This document shows, piece by piece, positions 37,701 through 50,485 of a stretch of DNA of 64,000 nt. Numbering within the stretch: position 1 is the stretch's first letter; every line of letters starts with the position of its first letter. Source of the stretch: Takakia lepidozioides (taxonomy: Eukaryota; Streptophyta; Takakiopsida; Takakiales; Takakiaceae); the NCBI GenBank assembly GCA_030704615.1, contig CM060731.1:11904001-11968000 (forward strand). The letters are read 5' to 3'. Both the position numbers and the translations under genes were made by a program. The notes under the pieces were generated by a model, which saw only the letters and a program-made list of their open reading frames with translations, did not search any database and was not told the origin of the DNA.

Positions 37701-40700
37701 CTTACAAGGTCTCTCATCTGACAGTCACTTTGAATTGAAAGTAAGAAAAATTGAGCTGTTCTTGACCCCTTGCTTCAATAAATGCTTCATGCTTCTTCAA
37801 TCACTCCGAAACTCATATGTTTAGCTACGTGAAACTAAGGTATACAGTCGTATTGCTTTTCTAAGATTTTTGTGACTCCCAGATTGTTAAATTATGGTAG
37901 TCCTGGGAGTAGCTCCTTGTCAGGGGCCCTGACAGCTGGGGATCTTTAAGGGCTGAGAGTTCCACAGGAAGGAAAAGGTAAAATTGCAGACACATGTTGT
38001 ATCTCAATCATCCAAGGGAATAATGGTGGATGCAGGCTCCTTCCAAGCTCTGTCGTGTGATGCCCAACGTCTCTTCATTCGCCTGTACCAGCGTAAAGGT
38101 GTACCTTTGCCTCTGCTCTGCGAAAAACAACTGAAACAGCTTGCAGCCCTATGGCTTGTTATACTACAGTTTTCCATCCCATCTCATTTTCCATGTTGCT
38201 GTCTTTTACTTGATCATATAGATTTCGTGGATGTGTTCTAGAGGCTTAAGGCATGGATATGGTGCCACACTTGGTAAGCCACTAGGATGGTGTAATTGGC
38301 CTAGAGCTTTGGTGTGGCACTGTGATGTTGTATCAAACTGATTAGTTGGTGGTATGTGGCAGGGCCCTGGTTCCGAATCTCAAATATTAACTATGCAGAT
38401 GTTGCTGGTGTGCAGTCTGCTAGTGAGGAGCTACTTGGTGAGACAATGCAGTAGTTCTCCTGCCTGACACGGTAGATAGGACACTTCCTTGCCTGAAATA
38501 ATTATTGAAGGAGCAGATGCTCATATATTGGGAGTCTTTTCTGTTGCACTCTTCATCATTGAGACATGCATACGAGATAAGATACAGAGAGAATGTACTC
38601 ATAAGATGATGTTACCCATAGCTTTCTGGCCATAGACCCCATGCCTCAGGCAGAACAAAGGGAAAAGACACTACCATTGTGAGGGGTTCACCCTGGTAGT
38701 GTGACCTTGATAAAGATCTTGACAAGGTACAGAGAGAGAGAGAAATGAAATGAAATGGTGCTTTATAGAGAATGTACTCATAAGACGTTGTTTGCCGTAG
38801 CCTTGTGGCCAAGGTTCTTTATAGAGAGAGAGAGAGAGAGAGAGAATGTACTCATGGCATTCCCTGCAAATGTTGGCTTGCCATAGCCTTATGGCCATTG
38901 ACCCGACGGGAAACTAACCCTCCCAGAGCATTTTGTGGGGTTTGCACCCACCAGGGTTTAGCTGCAGGTATCAACTTAGTTTCCTGCAACTGCCATTAAG
39001 GGACTCATGGAGGCACTTGTCCGCATGCAAACTCGACAGCCCGGTTGCAGGGTTATTGATTTTGCCCTGTATTTACCACAGAAATGACATGTGGGGGCGC
39101 AGGAGGCTTCTTCTTGTCTGGGTTACATGCAGGGTGATGTACAGATAGAGAGAATGTACTCATAAGACGTTTGCCGTAGATTCCGTGCCCAGTTTGGGCT
39201 GAGCAGATTTCCTCTAGAAAGCCCTTCTCACAGGCATCAACCTGATGTGTGTGATCTGCCCAGCAATTAGACCCCACCAGGGCCGTGGCCATAGGCTCAG
39301 CCAGAAGATTTTCAAAGTTGGTGAACAGAGGTGCAGGGACAATGTTCTTGATGTTCCTGAAGAGTTACTCTCTAGTGAGAATATGGGGGACAATGCATCA
39401 GGGAAAATGGATATTGTCTTATCTTAGGGTCTCTGGTATTAGTCATACGATTCAACTGACCTTGAACTCAGCACGGCCAGAGCTTTATGGAGGTATGTCA
39501 AACTCAGTCCAAACAGCTACGGTAGCTGTTCTAGAGCATGCTGACATGCTCTCTTTGAGCACCGTAACCTGAATGGATGCTTTAGATTTAGCATGGTTGG
39601 AGTTGTCGACCCACACGCCAGATGTGTACACGAAGGCAGGCCTGATATCGTTGCAAAGAAAGGTTCTTTCAACTTCAATGGTGATCTCTCAGTGGGAAAA
39701 CTTAATGAGATCCAAAGCTTTGCGTTTAGTGAGAGATTTTACTCATAAGACACTGTTTGCCGTAGCCTTGTGGCCATAGGCCATAGCGCCCCGCGCCCAG
39801 TTTGGGTGGAACAAAAGGGAACAGACACTACCTTTGTGAGGGGCTCACTCTGGTAGTGTGACTTACCTTGATAAAGACAATTAGTTCAGGTTTTCCAAAT
39901 ATCCTCTAGAAAACCCTCACACACGCATCAACCTGCTGTCTGTAAGCTGCCCAGCAATTAGACCCCAACAGGGCCAGGGCATAAGGCTCAGCCCAAGATT
40001 TAACAGAGGTGCGGCAACAATATTCTTGATGTTCCTGAAGAGGGTCAGCCTCTGGTGAGGTATCCTGGACAGAATGTACTCGTAAGATGTTGTTTGCAGT
40101 AGCCTTGTGGCCATTGAACGTGCGCCCCGGAACACGAAGGGACAGAAACTACCTTTGTCAGGGCCGGACGCCGGTAGTATTACTTACCTTGCAACAGACA
40201 ACTGATCCGAGTTTTCCAGATATCTTGTAGAAATCCCTTTACACAAGCAGCAATCTGCTGTGTGTGATTTGCCCAATAACTAGGCCCCAACAGGGCCTGG
40301 GCTTTTGGCTCAGTCTCGAGATTTTGAAAGTTGGTAAATAGAGGTACATGCACAAATCCCTTCATGGATTTGAAGATGGTGTCTCTCTGGTGAGAGTACC
40401 CAGGACAATGAATCAGAAATGAATATTTGTCTTCAGGTTGCCCACACAAGGGGGATTTGCAATCCCCGTCCTCTCTGCTGTTCAGGTAGGCTTCCCGCTC
40501 TGAGTTCAAATTTCAGTGTAGTGCCGAGAGTGGGGTAAGCCCTTGAGGTCATCCATGATGTCCTCCCCCATGTCACAGACTGGAAACAAGTTCAGGGAAG
40601 TTTTCTGCCTAACTTCATTTTCATCAGACAATTTCCTGGCAACAGAGCTTTGGACACTACAGCCTCCAAGTCAGATTTCTCCAGCAGGGTCAAGACTTGC

Positions 40701-43700
40701 AGACTTAGATTCAGATCCTTGGGAATCTCTTCTACCCTCCTCCACCAGGACTTATCCTGTTTGACAGGGCGATCCTGCTTCCCATATATAGAGTTGATAA
40801 CTTAGGGTATCTGCTATTAGTCATACGTTGCAGCTGGCCCCGCCATCTGACCTTGAATTCATCTCGTCAGGCGCTTAAGGGAGTGATGCCAAACTCACCC
40901 CGAATAGCCACATCAGCTGTTTTGGAGCATGCTGACATGCACTTCTTAAGCTAGATATCTGGAGAGAGAGAAATGAATTGAAATGGTACTTTATAATGTC
41001 CAGGGAAAGCTCAAAGAGCTTATGGGACAGAATGAAAAATAAACCTTGAGAGAGGAAACAAAACCAGAGCCGAAGAAAAACTACTGCTGGAGGGATTGTT
41101 TAAGGGTCAAGACCTTGTGCAGGTAAGCTGCCAAGCATTTCTGATCCTCATAGTGAAAGACTTCAGTGAGAGATTGAGTTCTGCAGAATAGACAGTGGAA
41201 TCTCCCACGGATCTCGTAATATAGAGGGCATTAAAAGAAGAAGTGTTCCAGAGAATGTACTCATAAGACATTGTTTGCCGTAGCCTTGTGGCCATTGACC
41301 CCGCGCCCAGTTTGAGCGGAACATAAAGGGACAGAAACTACCTTTGTCAGGGGCTGACGCCAGTAGTATGATTTACCTTGGAATAAACAGTTGATCCGAG
41401 ATTTCCAGATATCCTCCAGAAATCCCTTCACACAAGCATCAATCTGATGTGTGTGATTTGCCCAATAGCTAGACCCCAAAAGGGCCCGGGCTTTTGGCTC
41501 AGCCTCAAGATTTTCAAAGTTGTTAAAAGTGTTCCAGAGAGAGAGAGAGAGACAGAGGCAGAGAGTCCAGCGGATTTTCTGTTTTATAATTTGTCATATG
41601 TTGGGGACAGCTGCCAGGTACATGATGGTTCCAGAGAAGACGGAGGAAATCTCTGAAGGAGAAATAAGGGAGAGGATGGAGGTCCTTAATGTGTCTGAGC
41701 TTCGCCAAGTTGTCTGTTCTGCGCAGTTGAAGGTGAAATGAAGCTGTGAGGTCTCAGGTCCTCTCGTTTAATTATGATGCCTCCCCTTTTCTTTGACCAC
41801 TATAGGATTATTTGTGATTAAAACTGGAAATAGCGGGGAGACAGAAAACGAGAAACCCAAAGAGCCTGTGGGACCAAAGGAGATGTCCAAAACAAAGAAA
41901 GAGTTGGTGGGAGTAGGGTGTGGAAAGGTTTCATAACACTGTTCACATGTGGGTCAACTTTGCCTGGGGCTTGAACTGGGGGTTTGTCTTTTTGTACACG
42001 CAGAAAAAGAAGGAGGCAGCAGCCGCAAAGAGAGATGAGCTTGTGGACTGGGCAGTCTCCGCTGTACTTCAGAAAGACCAGGTTTCTGCTTTGGGGTTTT
42101 CCAGGTGATTTTTCACACACAGATCGTAGTGGACTAGGTCTACACCAGTGTACCAAAGACATTCTTGCGGCAATCTAGGGACAGCATGGGGGACATATTT
42201 TTATTAAATCTGGTCATGGATAATCATATTGATACAGGTCGCAGGCTTCAAATTTGCATCAAAGGCATTGCTCACACTCACTGTGGTGCTGCTACTTTGA
42301 TGCTGACACTGTACACTGCTGGGTTGTCTCATGCTTGCCAATGGTGGGATGACAATCACTTACACAGTTAAACTGACAGTCGTGTAAACTTGGTTACCTG
42401 AGGAAAGTGGGATAATCACCAAGCTGTTGATACCATAATGTTGCAGTGGACAAGGGCCCTGCACCAATGTGGTTGGAACCTCATCCTATTCTATAGCTAG
42501 AAAGCTGAAAGAAGCAAGAGGCTAGCTCTGGAATAACCATCAGCATGTTTTGTGACAGTGACTTTGCAATCATGGACATGCTGTCGGAAATAACAGGAAC
42601 CTGCATTCGTGTTTCAGATGATGCTGCCTTCTTGCTCTGGCGACTGCAGGTAGGAACCCAGTCAAGTTGACTCAATGCAGCTTTTTCAGTGTTTATGCTG
42701 TAGTGTATGTACTTGGATATTTGTGCAGGTGTGCATGTCATTGGTTTTCTTAAATGTGAGTGTATGGCACAATTTTGAATTTCCATCAACTAACTAGTGT
42801 TTTTGGGTTTTGTAGAGACTCTTCTTCCTAAATGGAGAGCAAGAATTGACATCTTTTTTGTTGGTGGACATGGGCATGGTCAAGTACCCTCGTTATCAAT
42901 GCCAACGCTCAAGACCTGTATTTGCCACCCGTGAAGTTCTGCTTGCCTATGAACAGGTTACAGAACCACCAGTGTGAACGCTCTTGCTCTGCCTTTTATG
43001 TCATTATTTTATCTTTTGATTTTCTTGTGCCATTCTCAATCTCCATGGCTGCTGACCCGTTCTATAAACAGGCACTAGGAGTTGCTCAGGCAATGGACAT
43101 GTCCCTTGAAATCAATGATCTGTCCTCTGTCATGTTCTTTTTGGAGAGGGCGCGCATTCAATTGGGCATGGTTCATGCAAGCAGCAAACTGCAGAGTGAC
43201 AATTCAGCTTCCTTTCTAGCCCGCTTCTCAGCTGCTCAGGTTTATGCGACAGTGTGCACCTTGGGAGTCTCGATCCTTGAGCGGGAGCGCAGGTAGGGTT
43301 ATGAGCCCTTCATTTGCAAGGAGGCTTTGTCCCAGCTATGAGAGTTAACCATTTGTGTGTTGCAAGAGTCCTAGGGTGTTTTGAATCTTATTATACTTAC
43401 AGAGGTCGAAGTGTATCACATGATTTTTATCCAACTGGATGAAAGTGAGGATTGATAATTGGGCTGCAAAGTAGAGGAGGTACTTAACTGAAAATGCATG
43501 TAGTACCAATGACCTTTCAGCTTTTATCTGCTAGACAAGCGTTATTACTCATAACAGCCATGCTGAGAATAGATTTAAACTTCAAATTCCACAATACATT
43601 TCCTCGACAACTATAATAGAACAAGTCAGACTCTAGGAATGAGAGCGGGGGAATGTGACTTGGAATGAAGAAAATTGATGATCATTTTCTGGATGTAATT

Positions 43701-46700
43701 TTGTTAAAAGCTCGGTGCTTGCTGTATGATAATCAGAAAAACCTGGACCTGACTACCAAGGGTCGCTCAATGGTCTTGGTCAATCCTCCCCCACGATGTG
43801 CATATAGAGAGCACATTGCAGATCCACGTTGTCAAACCCTGCCACCTGCATGGCTAGAGAGGCCGTGGGTAATGCTGGGTCATTGCTTTTAAACTCACAG
43901 GATGCAAGGCTACTGCAGGCCCTTCAAGCTGTTTTGATGCACTACTCAGAGCTGTTAGGCGATACATCCATGTTCTAGTCTATTGTGGCTTCCAGCTCAC
44001 AGCATGGTTTAAAAGACAAGCCCCCATTGTTCCTAATATATCATTCTTTTGATTATGTATTTTCTTTGAGCTTTGCATGGACATTATAAAGTACCATTTC
44101 ATTTCAATATTTGTCCCATAAGCCAGTGACCTTCCTGTGGATGCTATTTCTTTCTTTCTTTTACCTGTAGTAGTCCCACTACTGCAGTGAGCCCTCACAG
44201 AGGAAGTGTCTGTTCCCTTCTATTCGGCCCAAATTGGGCACGGGGTCTATAGCCACAAGGCTATGGCAAACGACGCCTTATGAGTACATTCTTACCTTTA
44301 GTAATCAACTCAAATGAAATGCCCTCATAAAGTTAATGACCCTGGAATACTAAGTTGTATTTGCAGGGAGAGCGAGTCATACTTTAGATTTTTAGATTTT
44401 TTATGAAGTTCCTATGTCCTTATCAGATTGTGCCCTACTGTAGCCTTGTGGACCCCCTCCTCAGTTTGGATTTGAGAAGGAGCTTTATAATGTGTGTGAG
44501 AGAGAAAGTCAACACCTTGTCTTCTTGGCAGGTATGGGGAGGCCGTGGAGTTGCTGCGTCAACTGTTGCATACACGACACCGCTCGGGCAGGAGGGGCTA
44601 CTGGACAGTGCGGCTGTCAACTGACTTGGAGCACCTGGGTAAGAAAGAGGAAAGCCTTCAAGTTGCAGAAGGGGGTATCAAGGACCCTTGGATCCGAGGA
44701 GGAGATTGTGTGGCCCTACAGCGACGTGTAATACGTCTTGGGAAGCCACCTCGAAGATGGCGAAAACCCTCATATGCCCAGGCCTTGACGAAGAAATGCA
44801 AGGAAGTGAGTATATTATGAGATTGATCGCTAGTATAAGCTAATGTTGATATATGAAATGGGATGAAGCACTTCAAAGTAGATTGTATGTCTATATGCAT
44901 GATGCTTTGAAGAAGGTTCCTCTAACTGACATCTACTTTCTGATTCATGTGCGTGGATCTCCAATATTATGTTCTCTATCCTTTGTTATGTAGAGGTGTT
45001 GTTCTGGTTTTGGAGGATAAGTGCAAGGAAAGTGGAGGCCAATAGACATACATCTCGCTAATTCAAATGGCACGAATCCTGTCTGTGTGAAAATAGTCGC
45101 GACAGTTAAACCAAGGATGCTTCATTTGAAGAAAAACACCAAGGTAGTAGTTGGACTTCAACTAGAGATAATAGTGGGGAGTTGTTCCCATCAGGTATGG
45201 CTCCCCCAGTGGCTACTCTTTTACCCCCAGGCTACTTGCCTCACCAAATCAGTCTTAGACCTGTTCCTGAAGTGGGCACATTTCCACACCACAAGCAATG
45301 CAATCTTAGAACAGAAGGACATCTGTACTTTTAGTTTAATGCAAAGTGTTGAATTTCTACAACATTTGACTATCAACTAGGGGAGAAAGTTTTGACTGTA
45401 CATTCATCTTCTTTGCATATCAGATACAAATTAGGGGCCGCCCTTTGAATTGCGCAGCAGGAATGAAGAGCCGATTCTATGGGTATGATGGCCAGCAATG
45501 TGGAGTGGAGGAGCTAGCCCTGCAGTACTATGGATCTGATGAGGGAGGAGGCTGGCAAGGACTACATTCAGAAGGGGGTATTTGGATGACTTTCTTCGGT
45601 CTCCTCATGTGGGAGGTGCTGTTTGCAGATGTGCCTGATGTCTTCCAGACTCCATTCCAGGTGCCATGCTCGCCCTGTTTAGACTGTGTTGTCCATGGGA
45701 GAGCAGGGCAAGAGAATGTACTCATTAGATGTTGTTTGCCATAGCCTTCTGGCCATAGACCCCACACCCAGTGTGGGCGGAACGAGAGGAAACAGAGCAC
45801 AGAGAGATTGTACTCATAAGACGTTGTTTGCCGTAGCCTTGTGGCCATTGACCCCGCGCCCAGTTTGAGCGGGAACAAAAAGGACAGAACCTACCTCTGT
45901 CAGGGGCTGACGTTGGTAGTAAGACTTACCTCCATATAAAGAATTAATCCGGGTTTTCCAGATATCCTCTAGAAATCCCTTCACACAAGCATCAATCTGC
46001 TGTGTGTGATTTGCCCAAAAACTAGGCCTCAGGAGGGCCTGGGCTTTTGGCTCAGCCTCGAGACTTTCAAAGTTGGTAAACAGGGGTACAGGCACAATTC
46101 CCTTAATAGATTTGAAGAGAGCGTCTCTTTGGTGAGAGAACCCCAGACAGTGTATCAGAAAATGAATACTGTCTTCAGATTGCCCACACAACGGGCAATT
46201 GCACTCTCCCTTTCCTCTCTGCTTCTGTTTGCTGTTCAAAGGTAGGCTTCCTGCCCTGAGTTTAAATTTCAGTCTAGTGCCGAGAGTGGGTAGACCCTTG
46301 AGGTCATCCAAGATGTCCTCCCCCACGTCACAGACTGGAAACAAGTTCAGGGAAGTTTTCTGCCTAACTTCATTTTCATCAGACAATCTCATGGCAACAG
46401 ACATGGCTGAGGACACTACAGCCTCTAAGTCAGATTTATCCAGCAGGGTCAAGACTTGCGGATCCAGGTCCAGGTCCTTGAGGATCTCTTCTACTCTCTT
46501 CTGCCAGGACTTAGCCTGTTTGACAGGGCGGTCCTGTTTCCAAGATATAGAGTCGATTAACTTAGGATATCTGGTGTTGGGCATATGTTGCAGCTGACCC
46601 CACCATCTGACCTTGAATTCATCTCGTCGGGAGCTTAAGGACGGAATGCCAAACTCACCCCGAACAGAGCGTGCTGACATACACTCCTTAAGCACCCCCA

Positions 46701-49109
46701 CTTGAATGGATTCTAGAGACTTAGCCTGATTGGAGTTATCAACCCATATAGCAGATCCGTACTCCAAGGCAGGTCTAATAACGCGACAAAGCATGGTTTT
46801 CTTGACCTCAGAGTTGACCCCTCTGCAGTGGAAAAATTTAGTGAGCCCCAGAGCTTTGCCCTTGCCAGTTTGAACAACTTTCCGGATATGTGCATCCCAA
46901 TTACAATTGGAGGAGAACTCAACGCCCAGGTAAGTGTAGGAAGGGAGGACCGGGATCTCTTGGCTACCCCACTGCCACTTAAGATCACTTCCTCCCTCTC
47001 CTCTGTCGTTGAATGCTACCACTGCACATTTGCTGACATTAGCCTCTAGCCCCCAAAGATCAAAGTATCTCTTCGCGCAATCAATCAACTCCTGGAGATT
47101 GGTTGGAGTCTCCCCTATGCCTGCGAAGTCATCCGCAAACATAAGGGCTGGTATGGTGGTATCACCCACCCTTAACCCAAATCCCTGGCGGAACCATAGG
47201 CCATCCCTCCACACTGTGTCATAAGCCTTTTTGACATCCAGGAAAAAGACATAAATGGGTTTCCCTTCTTTTTTCCTTCCCTGGATAATCTGGCTTAGAG
47301 TGAAGATATGATCCACACAGCCCCTGTTTCGCCGAAAGCCAGCTTGGCCTTCGTGGAAACAACCTCTGGACTCCAGATCAACCTCGAGACGAGTACTTAT
47401 AACTCTGCAGAATGTCTTGCCAACAGCATTGAGGAGCGTGATGCCACGGTAGTTCCCCGGTTCTTCTCTGTCACCCTTCTTGTATAGATTGACAATGACC
47501 CCCTGTCGCCAGCAAAAGGGGATCATTTCAGTCTTCCAGATAAGGTTAAAGAGGAGAACTAGGCCTCTATCATGGGATCGCCACTGTGCTTAATAAGCTC
47601 GTTGACAATACCATCAGGTCCACCAGCTTTATATCCATTTAAATGTTCAATTGCTTCCACAATCTCAGAAGAACTAATGGGAGCATTATAAGCCATTGAA
47701 ATATACTCCAGTTCATCAGGGCTGTTTTGAATCATAGGAACAGTTTTTCCAACTGTGTCCCTCCATTCAGCAGAAGACCCCTCACTGTTAGACCTAGAAG
47801 TTCTGCCAAGGATACTGTAGTGAGTTTCAAAGGTTTTGACAATGTCCACTGCACCTTTAGTAGTCTTCAGCGCTTGTACTTGCTGACCGTTTTTCGGTTT
47901 GTACAAACGTTGAAGGGCCAACCAGAATTTCTTGTCATTACCACCATGGTGGTTTGAGTTTATTTCACTGTATAACTTGTCCCAGTATAATTTCTTCTGA
48001 GACCTAACAAGCTGATTGATATCTTTACGGAGCTGGTAGTACCTCGCCCACAATTCTCTGTTGGTTTCCAAATTGCAGCACTCTTTATAGAGGGCTCGTC
48101 TCTCAGCTATCTTGAGTTTAATCTCATTAGTCCACCAATTAACTGCTCTACCGCAGACACAATTAGCACAGAGAGAGAGAAGGATTTGCATGCACCTTGC
48201 ATGAGCTATGCAGCCAAGAACCTGGTCATTCGGGTGGGACATGGACAGTCTGAAGCTAAGGCCTAGTTTAGTTTTCTGTCAGTCTCCCCTCTCTATGTCA
48301 GAGTAATGTAATTCATCAACCTGACTGTCAAAGTTTGTGTTTCCAGACAGCTCCACTTGACTTGGACACAGATGCCTTTTACCCTGCACGACAATCCATG
48401 ATCGAGGCACGCTTACATTCTATTTATCAGGGGGAGGCAACACAGCTGCTTGCACAGTCGTGGTTACAATATCATGGCACCCTTTGTCGAGGGGTCAACT
48501 GGGATAGGCACTCACTTATGGAGCTTCTAACTATCGCAGCATGCATTGGTGGCCCTGGACTATCAGCTGTCTGTAGACTATTGGCAGAAGATCATGCTGG
48601 CTGGAGTTCAGGGATGCCAGACCTCCTTCTGTGGCAAATGTAGGTGTGATTGTGGTTGTTTGTTGTATCTGTTGCCAGTTCTTCTGTAGACTGCTCATGG
48701 ACCATGTGAACCTTTGATTGTTTGTTGAAAGTATTGGTAAACTGGGAGTAAGATATGTAATTGATGTTATTGACTCCACATATGTTCTGTGATGTCCTAC
48801 AGCGCACCAACACAGTCTAGGCACTGTCCTCACTGTGACTGCAGGCCTGTCAGTATTGAGGACAATGATGAGAGGAGAACCACTATCACTGAAGTTCTTG
48901 CTGCAAAGTCAGGTGGGCCAGCATTGGGTGGGATTCTCACAGCAGAGTCATCGAGGATTAAAGGGAAGGCCAAGCTTGTGGAGGTAAAAGGCCCACGTGA
49001 TCGTCTCTCTGAACAACAGCGAGCTTGGATTGCCATTCTCATGAATGCGGGGCTTTCCGTGGAAGTGTGCAAAGTACTGGAGAATCTGGAATGTGATTCT
49101 CTTAGCTAG
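31774..49109 (+). CDS. FAN1: FAN1 structure-specific nuclease (plant type, UBZ-HIRAN-VRR_NUC)
   Basis: Nuclear 5'-flap endonuclease/exonuclease for interstrand crosslink repair. The start at 31774 reads MLRGHESLLRLVGKRRKL, like plant FAN1 N-termini. Recognised exons: 31774-31872, one ending 32868, then 35283-36130, 36523-36621, 36813-37072, 38036-38098, 38363-38437, 41611-41732, 42004-42081, 42544-42649, 42816-42956, 43072-43292, 44532-44805, 45424-45660, 48347-48639, 48803-49109. The UBZ4 zinc finger (CPVCGKS ... KHLDMC) is split by the intron 32869-35282. A HIRAN segment (IIGVIETCIVGRKF) spans 36000-36620. The VRR_NUC core has GGGWQGLHSEG, GTLCRGVNW, GMPDLLLWQ and KLVEVKGPRDRLSEQQRAW. About 60 residues with a CPHCDC cluster lie between the catalytic PD and EVK parts. 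Phases agree where checked and I see no lesion. Exon structure at 31873-32640 is unresolved. Confidence 0.9.
32473..32510 (-). mobile_element. LINE family 1 3'-terminal stub near FAN1 5' exons
   Basis: ATGTACTCATAAGACATTG followed by a CCTTCGCCTTGT stretch matches the family 1 terminus in minus orientation. It is followed by a short GA-rich tract. The boundaries on the right are unclear and no clean target duplication was seen. Confidence 0.6.
32960..35170 (+). mobile_element. LINE family 2, 5'-truncated copy in the intron splitting the FAN1 zinc finger
   Basis: Plus-strand RT of a non-LTR element: AIKKLQNGRAVDISGLQSE, EGQAGFRRNRSTIDH, FVDFHKAFDSVPRD, GVKQGCPLSPTLFG and YADDVALL (about 33715). 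Two single-base frame breaks follow, near 33770 and 33990. The frame then continues through VSPATIYGCEFWAPG to a C-terminal Cys/His segment (CPACIGHSQEIETEEHFFFYC) and a stop at about 34934. The endonuclease domain is missing, so it is truncated. The 3' UTR has two tandem copies of about 115 bp (34931-35165), each containing CTCTATGAGCTTTCCGCGGA and ending in (CATTT)n. No target duplication was identified. Confidence 0.85.
38585..41540 (-). mobile_element. Nested cluster of truncated LINE family 1 and 2 copies in a FAN1 intron
   Basis: The intron 38438-41610 is largely LINE 3' fragments in minus orientation. Family 1 termini (GAATGTACTCATAAGA) begin at about 38592, 38769, 38845, 39144, 39728, 40074 and 41253. 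A family 2 tail (GAAATGAAATGAAATGG) lies at about 38742, and a second family 2 piece runs from about 40970 to 41240 with part of its C-terminal coding region. The longest family 1 piece (about 40074-40955) still encodes the CPLCGQ...HCPGYSHQRD Cys/His segment. GA-rich microsatellites sit at many junctions. One copy (41255-41526) carries a clear target duplication and is listed separately. Confidence 0.8.
41255..41526 (-). mobile_element. LINE family 1 fragment nested in LINE family 2
   Basis: The 272-bp fragment lies between identical copies of AAGTGTTCCAGAGA at 41241-41254 and 41527-41540. The sequence left of it is the family 2 coding region for its EHFFFYCPLYYEIRGRF-like segment, read on the minus strand. 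The order of events is therefore family 2 first, family 1 second. Confidence 0.8.
43990..44292 (+). mobile_element. Short LINE family 2 and family 1 3' fragments in FAN1 intron
   Basis: A family 2 tail (GACATTATAAAGTACCATTTC, about 44080-44105) is followed by a family 1 end at about 44205-44292 in plus orientation (AGCCACAAGGCTATGGC ... TGAGTACATTC). Both are non-coding and truncated. Confidence 0.65.
45717..48170 (-). mobile_element. LINE family 1, longest copy, in a FAN1 intron
   Basis: Minus-strand non-LTR retrotransposon. The first frame (about 48165-47559) has a coiled, basic region (RRALYKECC ... QLVRSQKKLYWDKLY) and the RT fingers (NGYKAGGPDGIVNELIK). One missing base near 47563 shifts the frame, and coding resumes to 45814 with NYRGITLLNAVGKTF, EGQAGFRRNRGCVDHIF, FFLDVKKAYDTVWRDGLW, FADD (catalytic box, about 47135) and a C-terminal CPLCGQSEDSIHFLIHC zinc-binding segment. 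Compared with intact LINEs, the palm segment between DGLW and the FADD box, which normally holds QGCPLSP, is missing by about 60-70 residues. The endonuclease is absent. A second family 1 terminus lies at 45717-45790, just beyond the 3' end. The copy is therefore immobile by itself. Confidence 0.85.
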
Positions 49110-49317
49110 GCAACACACTGGCCAATGACTGCTGTTTGAGCCTGAATAGTAACATCATATTTGGATCATCCTTATTCTACAATTTGATTAGTAAGTGGTT
49201 TGAGTGACATTCACAAGAGACCAGTGCCTGAAAACAGACACTATTGATCTCACTATTAAGAGTGGTAATCTGTTAAACAGGTTTAAGTTCAAAAATGTAG
49301 AATTATTCAGTTTATAC

Positions 49318-50485
49318 CAGAGTTGGGCGGGTATTACTTTTTCTAATACCAGCCGGGTCCGGGTATTGAAAAGAAATTAATTTGCAATACCAGCCGGTTC
49401 CATAGTATCGAAAGATTCCCTTCATTTTAATACTTGCCGGTTCTCAATAGTAGTATGATTTTCCATTTGGGTATCAATAGGATTGGTATTCCAATCTAAC
49501 ACCAGCCGGTTATCAACCCGGGTATAAATAATAAAAACTAAAAATAAAAATAACCAATTAAATCATTAATATATATTGAGCTTAAAAGATTTCAGTTGAT
49601 TAATCAGAGCATATTCTACTTGACATCCGAACGAGCTTCTAGACAAGGGGACAGCAGTGTATTCCTAGGTAGACGCACGCACAGACAAAGAAACGACAGA
49701 AAACAGTTAGGCTATGACGCAGGCTGACCATTTTCTAGCAAAATCTACTAATAATGGTAGGCTGGAAAAAGGCCCATAACCTGTTAAATGCAACTTGGAA
49801 ACACACCAACCCTGCTCAAGCATTCAACTCGCTTGACACATACACAGCACTTTTCCACAATGTTGCAACGACTTGCATTAATGGAAAAACAGGGGATTGG
49901 CATCCCTTACACAGTCCTTAGGCAATGACTTAGTCTGTCAGGCGACAGAATATATAGATAACCTAGAGTAGATACATTGGTGGCTGCTTATACTCCTGGC
50001 TACAGCTTCTTTGCATTACATAATAACAACGTTGCAAATTTTAGTATCCAAATTGAAGCAAGCTTAGTTAAAAGAAGACTGATTGCAACCACATAAGCCA
50101 CCCTACATGTGCTAAAAAAAATAAAGAATAGGGGCGGGCCCGCCCTACATGTGGTGAGAAATCAAGTATAGTGGCTGCCCTTGGGGCTGGACATGCCCTC
50201 CTTGACATGTGCACCCTCTTACCCTGACCCATGACATATTGTGCACCCAGCCAATTTCCTATTCATACCATGTTATAGTCCTTGTTTTTGCCCATAATAT
50301 GGGTATCCACCGGAGTATTGCCTTGGCAATACCAGCCGGTCCGGTTATCAACCATAGTATTGGAATTGCCAATACCAGCCAGGTCGGTTATTAACCATAG
50401 TATTACAAAAGCCAATACCAGCCGGGTCGGTTATTCAATACCCTGGTTGATACCCGGCCAGACCCTATATACCAGTCCAACACTA
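49318..50485. mobile_element. Non-autonomous hAT element, 1168 bp, with 8-bp target duplication
   Basis: Ends are CAGAGTTGGGCGGGTAT (left) and, on the opposite strand, TAGTGTTGGACTGGTAT (right), imperfect inverted repeats of hAT type. Exact copies of GTTTATAC flank it at 49310-49317 and 50486-50493, the 8-bp duplication diagnostic of hAT transposition. Both subterminal regions (49350-49515 and 50320-50460) carry several copies of ATACCAGCCGG spaced about 35-50 bp, resembling transposase-binding arrays. The interior has no ORF of note and no transposase motif. Confidence 0.85.

Noticed and set aside
38612-38812. Repeated small frames beginning MATRLRQTTSYEYIL at many places
   Set aside because: They are the translated 3' end of LINE family 1 read in one frame, not a gene family.
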